Shown here in pieces: positions 1 to 4,158 of a stretch of DNA of 5,900 nucleotides (the stretch's first letter is position 1; every line of letters begins with the position of its first letter). Position numbers and translations under genes: made by a program. The notes under the pieces are model-generated. The model had not been told where the DNA came from, did no database searches, and saw only the letters and a list, made by a program, of their open reading frames with translations. The stretch is from NCBI GenBank assembly GCA_016875755.1, contig VGOX01000157.1, positions 1 to 5,900 on the forward strand, written 5' to 3'. Source of the stretch: Chloroflexota bacterium. GTDB lineage: Bacteria > Chloroflexota > Anaerolineae > Anaerolineales > Villigracilaceae.

Positions 1-98
1 GCCCATGAGTTCTCCAGACGTTTCCGTTGTTTCTCTGGCAGTTCACTGGCGGCGCTAATCAATGCGGGTTGTTGGTGTTTGGTGTTTTTTCTGAACAT
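1..98 (-). CDS. Transposase, N-terminal fragment (runs off left edge)
   Basis: An open frame starts at the ATG at 98-96 and stays open for 32 codons to the window edge. The peptide begins MFRKNTKHQQPALISAASEL and continues with a charged stretch PEKQRKRLENSW. From memory, the 'LPEK.RKRLE.SWA' pattern is typical of the first residues of a DDE transposase found in many copies in Anaerolineae genomes. I cannot confirm the exact IS family. The frame is too short for the usual length filters but fits its position: it starts about 42 bases after the abrupt stop of the FecR-domain gene, with a promoter-like sequence just upstream and no clear Shine-Dalgarno. The catalytic residues would lie outside the window. 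It could instead be an unrelated small gene, but the broken neighbour makes a mobile element the better reading. Confidence 0.6.
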   Translation of the reverse strand, partial: MFRKNTKHQQPALISAASELPEKQRKRLENSW

Positions 99-104
99 GG
101 GTTG

Positions 105-133
105 ATTGTATTAAATTTTTTCGGTTTTGACGA
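105..133 (-). promoter_or_regulatory. Putative promoter of the transposase
   Basis: On the minus strand, TCGTCA (133-128) and TACAAT (110-105) are separated by exactly 17 bases. The -10 matches the sigma-70 consensus at 5 of 6 positions and the -35 at 4 of 6. Only six bases separate TACAAT from the ATG, so a transcript started at the usual distance would begin at or next to the start codon, that is, a leaderless message. This agrees with the lack of a Shine-Dalgarno. It is inferred from sequence only. Confidence 0.35.
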
Positions 134-139
134 GGGTTG

Positions 140-580
140 CTACCCTTTTTGCAGTGGAGTCATGTATGAACCGCGCACCGAAGCCACACCCGAGGGGGTT
201 TCCACGTCCGCGCTGCCGCCATTGAGGATGATGAACACCTTTCCGATGTCCAATTTGATGCGTGTGGCGAGCCCGCCTTCCACTTCATCGTTGCCGGTCA
301 GCGTGAAAAAGGTCGAGGGTCCAACGCGGATGATCGTCCCCGAAGAAAGATCGAGGCGCACGCGTCCATCATCACCAGTTTGCACCTGCCCGTTCACTTC
401 CAGAACCGTATCTGCGCTGGCAGGTGAGAAGGTCTCTTCGCCTGCCCGTTTGGTATCCACTGTTCCGGTCAGTTCGCTGAGCGCGGCAGAAAGCGGGGTT
501 GCCTCCGCTTTGGGCTTGCAGGCAGCAAGCACCAGAACAATCGCAAGAAAAACAAACAGGAACGCATTTTTTCTCTTCAT
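140..580 (-). pseudogene. FecR-domain lipoprotein, C-terminally truncated by an insertion
   Basis: Predicted 146-residue exported lipoprotein. It has a positively charged start (MKRK), a hydrophobic stretch at 6-20 and a lipobox ending LAAC with the lipidated Cys at 21. The start is the ATG at 580, set by a GGAG six bases upstream; in-frame ATGs at 607 and 592 lie further up without comparable signals. Residues about 60-140 form a FecR-type domain: a glycine-turn segment with RVRLDLSSGTIIRVGPST at 73-90, GKVFIILNGG at 113-122, then the hallmark VETPSGVASVRGS at 126-138. FecR domains of this type normally sense or bind at the envelope, and homologues I know continue well past VRGS. Here the frame ends in TPLQKG and a TAG, next to a transposase start. 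It lies 37 bases after the SH3 lipoprotein gene and is probably co-transcribed with it. The remnant could still be secreted, so 'truncated' is safer than 'dead'. An undisturbed natural short form is the alternative. Confidence 0.7.
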
Positions 581-586
581 GGGGGT

Positions 587-590
587 CTCC
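587..590 (-). promoter_or_regulatory. Ribosome binding site of the FecR-domain gene
   Basis: GGAG on the minus strand, followed by six bases and the ATG at 580-578. It decides the start in favour of MKRK over the two in-frame ATGs upstream. One of those (592-590) overlaps this site. Confidence 0.6.
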
Positions 591-617
591 ATTAATCTCT
601 GATACAAAATTTATCGG

Positions 618-1679
618 TCACTGAATTACTGAAACCTTCAATATATACCTTGCATACTCCTGTCCGCTAGCGCCTTCTGCAAATAATCGTATCTGCTGAA
701 GGCCATCCACAGGCAGTTTCAAAATTATCACCTCGCCGCAAACAGGCGGGGTATCACTGCGTATGCCATTGTTCCACAATTCAACCTGTAAAAATTGCGT
801 GGAACATATTAACTCAATTGTAACCGCAACCCCTTGGGCATTAAAGGTCACCCGATCTTCGGCGTCGCCATTCGGGGCAGAAACCTCGCCGCTCACCAGA
901 AACGCCCGCAGGGCAGAGGGCGCGAGTGTAAATTCAGCCAGCGGTGCGCCTGCAGAGTCACCGTCCAGCACCGCGGTTTGCGCGGTGACCTCGATCGCTT
1001 GCTCCTCTGGCATCTCTACACCGACCACAGGCAAAGACTCAACTTCATCCACCTGCAGGAACTCAACCGCCGCCCAGCCTTTGCCATCCGGCGACTCAGC
1101 AAATTCGATCTGTAACCACGCGCCGCTTTCGTCTTTTCCGAGCACAGGCACCACATCATTTTGGACAAGCACCCCAAGTAACTCAAACTGGATGCCCGGC
1201 CCGCTGCGGACGTTGATTCCGCTCAAGACCACTCCGCTTCGTCCTGCGCCGCTGCCTGTTTCCACACCCACCACAGGGATTTCCGCTGAGGCATCCACTG
1301 GCACAAACTCAGCCCGCACCCAGCCAAACCCCGCGGGCGCTTCGGCATACACGATGCGCAGCCAAATGCCGCTGGCATCTTTCCCCGTCACCTGCACCTT
1401 GGTGAAAGCGGGCAGAATGCCCAAACTCTCGCTGGCAGTGGAGGTCTCCGCCCGCACATTGATCTGTGTATTGGTCGTCCCTTCGATCGGTTGGATGGTG
1501 GGGATGGCCGTGGGCGGCAGGGATGTTTGAGTGGGCAGGGGGATCGAAGTGGGCGGCAGTGTGGCGGTAACAAAATCTGGGGTCGGCAGGGATGTCGCAG
1601 CCGCGCTCGAACCGTCTGCTATACAGCCTGTGCCGATCACTGAAATTGTAAGGAGCATGGAGATAAGTTTGAAATGCAC
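618..1679 (-). CDS. Tandem SH3-domain lipoprotein
   Basis: Predicted 353-residue exported protein. The first codon is GTG (1679-1677); the next ATG is codon 8, which would leave a signal peptide without positive charge, so GTG is preferred. A hydrophobic segment at 5-18 ends in VIGTGC, with a likely lipidated Cys19 (Gly rather than Leu at -3 makes the lipobox imperfect). Residues 29-66 are a Thr/Pro/Ser-rich spacer. Two bacterial SH3 domains follow, at about 68-128 and 149-210, each with the INVR motif (73-76, 155-158) and a GKD.SG.WL core (99-107, 181-189). Each is followed by PVVGVE, giving an 82-residue repeat unit with 18 of 31 identical residues in the best-matching stretch. The C-terminal 130 residues resemble no family I recognise, look beta-rich and hold two Cys (292, 314) that could form a disulphide. 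Bacterial SH3 domains often bind peptidoglycan or envelope partners; the role here is inferred. The FecR-domain lipoprotein gene follows after 37 bases, probably in the same transcript. Confidence 0.85.
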   Translation of the reverse strand: MHFKLISMLLTISVIGTGCIADGSSAAATSLPTPDFVTATLPPTSIPLPTQTSLPPTAIPTIQPIEGTTNTQINVRAETSTASESLGILPAFTKVQVTGKDASGIWLRIVYAEAPAGFGWVRAEFVPVDASAEIPVVGVETGSGAGRSGVVLSGINVRSGPGIQFELLGVLVQNDVVPVLGKDESGAWLQIEFAESPDGKGWAAVEFLQVDEVESLPVVGVEMPEEQAIEVTAQTAVLDGDSAGAPLAEFTLAPSALRAFLVSGEVSAPNGDAEDRVTFNAQGVAVTIELICSTQFLQVELWNNGIRSDTPPVCGEVIILKLPVDGLQQIRLFAEGASGQEYARYILKVSVIQ

Positions 1680-1685
1680 AGGCGT

Positions 1686-1714
1686 ATTTTATCCAAAAAC
1701 TTAGTCGTTTGAAA
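1686..1714 (-). promoter_or_regulatory. Putative promoter of the SH3/FecR lipoprotein unit
   Basis: Minus-strand TAAAAT (1691-1686, 5 of 6 to TATAAT) lies six bases before the GTG start. With 17-base spacing the -35 would be TTTCAA (1714-1709), a weak match. The unit needs its own promoter because a terminator closes the tRNA gene just upstream. No convincing Shine-Dalgarno precedes the GTG, so a very short or absent leader is plausible. Confidence 0.35.
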
Positions 1715-1720
1715 CAGTTG

Positions 1721-1740
1721 AAATGGTTTGTGAACCATTT
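1721..1740. repeat. Perfect 8-bp inverted repeat upstream of the lipoprotein promoter
   Basis: AAATGGTT, a four-base TGTG centre, then AACCATTT. It ends six bases upstream of the candidate -35 of the SH3 lipoprotein gene and lies after the tRNA terminator. It lacks a following T-run, so it is not a second terminator. Three copies of TTGAAA start at 1709, 1718 and 1739 in and around it. The position suits an operator for a dimeric regulator, but no regulator can be named. Confidence 0.4.
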
Positions 1741-1743
1741 GAA

Positions 1744-1770
1744 ATAAAAAACCGCCTGGCTGCGGCGGTT
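1744..1770 (-). terminator. Rho-independent terminator of tRNA-Arg
   Basis: On the minus strand, AACCGCC (1770-1764) pairs perfectly with GGCGGTT (1756-1750) across a seven-base loop and runs straight into TTTTTTA. It starts three bases after the mature tRNA 3' end, so it closes the tRNA transcript and separates it from the lipoprotein unit. Confidence 0.85.
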
Positions 1771-1773
1771 GTG

Positions 1774-1845
1774 TACCCCCGCACGGACTCGAACCGTGCT
1801 CTTCAGCTCCGGAGGCTGACGCTCTGTCCACTGAGCTACGGGGGC
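1774..1845 (-). tRNA. trnR: tRNA-Arg (anticodon CCG)
   Basis: A full cloverleaf of 72 bases on the minus strand. The acceptor stem GCCCCCG pairs with CGGGGGT (one G-U pair at the end). The D-stem is GCTC/GAGC. The anticodon stem TCAGC/GCTGA holds the loop CTCCGGA, with anticodon CCG at 1812-1810, which reads CGG. A four-base variable region precedes the T-arm CACGG, TTCGAGT, CCGTG. The discriminator base is A. The 3' CCA is not encoded (CAC follows), so it must be added after transcription. The gene lies alone between two terminators. Confidence 0.95.
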
Positions 1846-1856
1846 GGGAGAAGCGA

Positions 1857-1862
1857 ATTTTA
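1857..1862 (-). promoter_or_regulatory. Possible -10 element of tRNA-Arg
   Basis: TAAAAT on the minus strand, 11 bases before the mature tRNA 5' end and just after the preceding terminator's T-run. The same hexamer serves as the candidate -10 of the lipoprotein unit. A good -35 is not visible; at 17-base spacing it would fall inside the terminator hairpin. Confidence 0.3.
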
Positions 1863-1874
1863 CCATAGGCGTAG

Positions 1875-1902
1875 AAAAAGGCTGGTGAACCAGTCACCAG
1901 CC
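1875..1902 (-). terminator. Rho-independent terminator of the PrsW-like gene
   Basis: On the minus strand, GGCTGGTGA (1902-1894) pairs perfectly over 9 bp with TCACCAGCC (1888-1880) across a five-base loop, followed by TTTTT. It begins 27 bases after the stop codon of the protease gene and ends before the tRNA promoter region. Confidence 0.85.
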
Positions 1903-1929
1903 TCGGGGTAGGGAGGAAGCGCAGCGTTT

Positions 1930-2895
1930 CTACTTCGCCTGCGGTGCGAGGTTTGCCAGTTCCTGCCTGAGCGATGTGACAATGGCAGAGTTCCCGCCTT
2001 CTTCGCCGTGGCGGTGCAATTGTTCCTTCTTGTGCGCCAGTTCGCCGAGCGCGTGATAAAAACGCGAGGTGACTTTGCCGCTGAAGCCTGCGGTGGTCAA
2101 AGTCCACGGGGAGAGGGCTCTTTGGTATTGCGCTTGTGAGATCAACCCTGAGTTCACCTCTTCAACCAGTTGACGTTTGACGATATTGCGCTCATGCGCG
2201 ATCATCCAGATGATGAAGCCGAGCATGAGTGTGTAGCCAATGCCGTCGAAGAATATCACCACGCCCAAACCGCCCAAGCCTTCGAAGAAATTGCCGATGG
2301 TGTTGTGGAAGGCGTGTGTGAAGATCGCAATGCTGAGGCCGATGAAGGGCGCCATGATCTTGACGAGCAAGTTCTTGTTCACGCGGGTGATCGCAAAGCC
2401 GATGCCTGTGAAGGCGGTGAAGAAGGCGTGCATCCAGCCGACGAGAATGACGCGGATGACCACCAGCGCGATCAGCCCCTCCCAGCCGCCTTCGAGATAA
2501 CCGCGGTAGATGTAGATGGTGTTTTCGGTGGCGGCGAAACCCAGCCCCGCAATGCCGCCGTAGATGATGCCGTCGAGCACGGTGTCAAATTCCTTGCGGA
2601 ACATAAAGAATACGACCGCGACCGCCAGACCTTTGAGGATCTCTTCGACTATAGGCGCTACGATGGATGCCGTGCCGAGGTTGGTGAGCGCTTCGGAACC
2701 CGTCACCACATAGATGCCGATGCCAAAGACGGTGTTGATGATGAACGCACCGCCCGCCGCAATGACGACGCCCCACATGAACGCCGCGCCGAGCAAAGCC
2801 TTGGGTTCCTTTTCATAGCGGTCGATCCAATAAATGAATGCGGCATACAGGAACATGGGAATAAAACCGAAAAAGATCGAAACGAGCAATGCCAT
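1930..2895 (-). CDS. PrsW-family intramembrane metalloprotease
   Basis: A 321-residue polytopic membrane protein with roughly seven to eight hydrophobic segments between residues 1 and 233 and a soluble, charged tail (about 234-321). It shows the PrsW hallmarks in order: IDRYEKEP after the first segment (24-31), PIVEEILKG with the Glu pair E84-E85, GFAATEN (119-125) with E124, GWMHAFFTA (153-161) with H156, and FTHAFHN (192-198) with H194 and H197. The Glu and His residues fit the metal site expected for this family, which is related to the CPBP/Abi superfamily. In Bacillus subtilis, PrsW cuts an anti-sigma factor. The substrate here is unknown and no anti-sigma or sigma gene is visible. The start ATG follows AGAGGAG with six bases between. 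A strong hairpin lies just upstream of that site, and its own terminator closes the gene. It could be a non-peptidase family member, but the motifs look complete. Confidence 0.88.
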   Translation of the reverse strand: MALLVSIFFGFIPMFLYAAFIYWIDRYEKEPKALLGAAFMWGVVIAAGGAFIINTVFGIGIYVVTGSEALTNLGTASIVAPIVEEILKGLAVAVVFFMFRKEFDTVLDGIIYGGIAGLGFAATENTIYIYRGYLEGGWEGLIALVVIRVILVGWMHAFFTAFTGIGFAITRVNKNLLVKIMAPFIGLSIAIFTHAFHNTIGNFFEGLGGLGVVIFFDGIGYTLMLGFIIWMIAHERNIVKRQLVEEVNSGLISQAQYQRALSPWTLTTAGFSGKVTSRFYHALGELAHKKEQLHRHGEEGGNSAIVTSLRQELANLAPQAK

Positions 2896-2901
2896 GAGTC
2901 T

Positions 2902-2908
2902 CTCCTCT
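2902..2908 (-). promoter_or_regulatory. Ribosome binding site of the PrsW-like gene
   Basis: AGAGGAG on the minus strand, six bases before the ATG at 2895. It is the strongest Shine-Dalgarno in the window and fixes the start. It lies only a few bases after the T-run of the upstream hairpin. Confidence 0.75.
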
Positions 2909-2911
2909 GAA

Positions 2912-2943
2912 TAAAAATGCGTCCGTCAGGCGACGGACGCATT
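2912..2943 (-). terminator. Strong terminator between the DUF2344 and PrsW-like genes
   Basis: On the minus strand, AATGCGTCCGTC (2943-2932) pairs perfectly over 12 bp with GACGGACGCATT (2927-2916) across the loop GCCT, then TTTATT follows. It begins 12 bases after the stop of the DUF2344 gene. On the plus strand the tail CTATTTTA is weaker. Only 16 bases lie between it and the ATG of the next gene, so that gene depends on read-through, an internal promoter further up, or a regulated form of this hairpin. Confidence 0.8.
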
Positions 2944-2955
2944 CTATTTTACGTT

Positions 2956-3591
2956 TTAATCCTGAAAAATCAAGCGTGTTCGCTCCACGCGCACCGTATC
3001 GGGTTCGATGCCCAGCGCGGTGAGTACCTCTTCGGGGCGGCCTGTTGCGCCTTCGCGCGCGGCGAGAACCATTCGCAGCCAAACCTTGCCGTTCGCTTCG
3101 GTGATGACGCTCAGCATTTCGATGAGCGGACGCAGGTCGTAGAATTTTCCACGCCGCTCGCGGGGAAGTGTTTCCGCCTTCATCATTTCCTCGACCCTGC
3201 GCGTCAACTCCGACGGGTCGATCGGTTCTGACAAGCGGGCTTCATACGTGGCGGACAGCACCTGCGTTTGCAGGGCGGGCGCGCGTTCGTCCACGCTTTC
3301 CACCTTGAGCACCTGAATGTCGGGCGGCAGGCTGTCTTTTAAACGTGTGGCGATCTCTTCGACGGGAATATCGTCGTTCAGGCGCACATCCAGCACCTCG
3401 CCGCGGGAGGAAAATCCCAACGGCAGGGCGGCGGCGAGGCTGATCTTCGGCTGCGGGTGGAATCCCTGTGAGTAGGTGATGGGCAACTCTGCGCGGCGCA
3501 TGGCGCGCTCCCACAGACGGTGCAGGTCAAGGTGACCGGTGTAGCGCAACGGTCCCTGTTTGGTGAAGGTGATTCTTGCTCGCATGGTCAT
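2956..3591 (-). CDS. DUF2344 / TIGR03936 radical SAM-linked protein
   Basis: A 211-residue soluble protein of the DUF2344 family, close to the usual size for a stand-alone copy. The N-terminus RARITFTKQGPLRYTGHLDL (4-23) and the signature YSQGFHPQPKIS (40-51), followed by LPLG (56-59), are diagnostic. In other bacteria this domain is either fused to or encoded beside the TIGR03960 radical SAM protein, as it is here with one gene between. It is thought to be a partner of that enzyme, but the reaction is unknown. The start is the ATG at 3591, which directly follows the TAA of the DinB-like gene (TAAATG), suggesting translational coupling; codon 3 (ATG at 3585) is an equally possible start and fits the family's usual MR-R-I-F beginning. 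A strong terminator follows, so this ends the transcription unit. Confidence 0.88.
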   Translation of the reverse strand: MTMRARITFTKQGPLRYTGHLDLHRLWERAMRRAELPITYSQGFHPQPKISLAAALPLGFSSRGEVLDVRLNDDIPVEEIATRLKDSLPPDIQVLKVESVDERAPALQTQVLSATYEARLSEPIDPSELTRRVEEMMKAETLPRERRGKFYDLRPLIEMLSVITEANGKVWLRMVLAAREGATGRPEEVLTALGIEPDTVRVERTRLIFQD

Positions 3592-4116
3592 TTATTTTTG
3601 CTCTGAGGCGATTCGTTTCAGCCAGCGGTGAATACTGGTGCTGGTCCTTCGCCAGGGTCGGTAGGTGTGCTCGGCAATGCGGTGATACAGATCATGGTCG
3701 AGGTATTGATGGTGGGTAAGTTGATTGGCGGCTTCCAAAATATTGGCGTAGGCTGCCAGTTCCTGCTCTACGATCTCGTCCAATGCAATGTTCTTGTATT
3801 TTTCCAACAGCAGATGGTCAAGCTTTTCCTTCTCCATCAGCGGGGATTCGTAATCGGGGTAACCGTATTGCGCCCGAAAGTTTTCCAGCGCGGTGAAAGA
3901 AGCGGATGGCGCGTAGGTTTCCCCGTGTAATATCTCTATCATTCGATCCGCGATGAATTGCTCATGCGAGAGTACATCTGCCAGCAGGTCTTTGATGGAG
4001 AGCCCGCCCGCCACGCCTTTCATGGTCAACTGGCGCGTGAATCCGATGCGGTTGAGCAGCAGTTCGAATTGGTCACGCCCATTGTGCAGGCGATCGAGGA
4101 GGAGGAGTTTGTTCAT
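3592..4116 (-). CDS. DinB-like four-helix-bundle protein
   Basis: A 174-residue, mostly helical soluble protein that I place in the DinB/DfsB/ClbS group. The helix-1 start MNKLLLLDRLHNGRDQFELL (1-20), GGLSIKDLLADVLSHEQFIADRM (37-59) and the C-terminal IHRWLKRI (162-169) follow the order of that fold. His51 in LSHEQ occupies the place of the first metal-binding His. The later pair, usually an HY..H motif before the last helix, seems to read PW..T (154-158), so the metal site may be lost. The start is placed at the ATG at 4116, not 4137: the upstream ATG sits in the loop of a strong hairpin, and family members begin with a sequence like MNK..LL.RL. The gene sits between the radical SAM gene (42 bases downstream of its stop) and the DUF2344 gene (directly abutting), so all three are probably co-transcribed. 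Members of this fold act as thiol-dependent transferases or protective hydrolases; no activity can be assigned here. Confidence 0.75.
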   Translation of the reverse strand: MNKLLLLDRLHNGRDQFELLLNRIGFTRQLTMKGVAGGLSIKDLLADVLSHEQFIADRMIEILHGETYAPSASFTALENFRAQYGYPDYESPLMEKEKLDHLLLEKYKNIALDEIVEQELAAYANILEAANQLTHHQYLDHDLYHRIAEHTYRPWRRTSTSIHRWLKRIASEQK

Positions 4117-4123
4117 GGCAATT

Positions 4124-4158
4124 AAGTACCGCGACATTTATCTCGCGGTACTTTTTTT
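4124..4158 (+). terminator. Hairpin with T-run, oriented to stop plus-strand transcription
   Basis: AAGTACCGCGA (4124-4134) pairs perfectly over 11 bp with TCGCGGTACTT (4143-4153) across an eight-base loop, followed on the plus strand by an unbroken T-run to 4158. Read on the minus strand, the same hairpin has the run of A in front and only CTTAATT behind, a poor terminator. It lies between the radical SAM stop (4159) and the preferred DinB start (4116). No plus-strand gene ends here, so it would stop antisense transcription or act as an mRNA structure. Confidence 0.7.

Larger units (their letters stand above)
1..157 (-). mobile_element. End of an insertion sequence inserted in the FecR-domain gene
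   Basis: The FecR-like protein keeps family similarity up to the residues VRGSYM (codon for M at 163-161) and then ends after six unrelated residues. The DNA from about 160 leftwards behaves like the left end of an IS: a short non-coding end, a promoter-like sequence, then a transposase-like start at 98. Near the edge lies the near-palindrome GGGTTGCTACCC (135-146). The exact boundary is uncertain, anywhere in about 140-163. The other terminal repeat and the target duplication lie outside the window, so neither can be checked here. Confidence 0.5.

Noticed and set aside
763..1530. Long plus-strand open frame (255 codons)
   Set aside because: It is fully antisense to the SH3 lipoprotein gene, has Ser/Thr/Pro-rich composition expected from a reversed frame, and matches no family. 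The minus-strand frame has a signal peptide and recognisable domains.
1721..1740. Second terminator after the tRNA
   Set aside because: The inverted repeat has no T-run on the minus strand, and the tRNA already has a complete terminator at 1744-1770.
1774..1845. tRNA-Arg gene as an integration site for a mobile element
   Set aside because: No direct repeat of the tRNA 3' end and no integrase gene is visible in the window.
1309..2107. Minus-strand open frames running through the tRNA region (1309-1866 and 1637-2107)
   Set aside because: They cross the tRNA gene and two terminators and overlap real genes in other frames. The peptide 'PVAQWTERQPPELKSTVRVRAG' is the typical false translation of a tRNA gene.
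2170..2910. Long plus-strand open frame (246 codons), very rich in Asp, Glu and His
   Set aside because: It mirrors the PrsW-like gene, and the acidic, His-rich composition is the usual reverse image of a hydrophobic membrane protein. No start signal or family match.
4117..4137. Upstream ATG start (4137) for the DinB-like gene
   Set aside because: It lies in the loop of an 11-bp hairpin, the first residues would be encoded by the stem, and the family's usual beginning matches the ATG at 4116. It remains a minor alternative.
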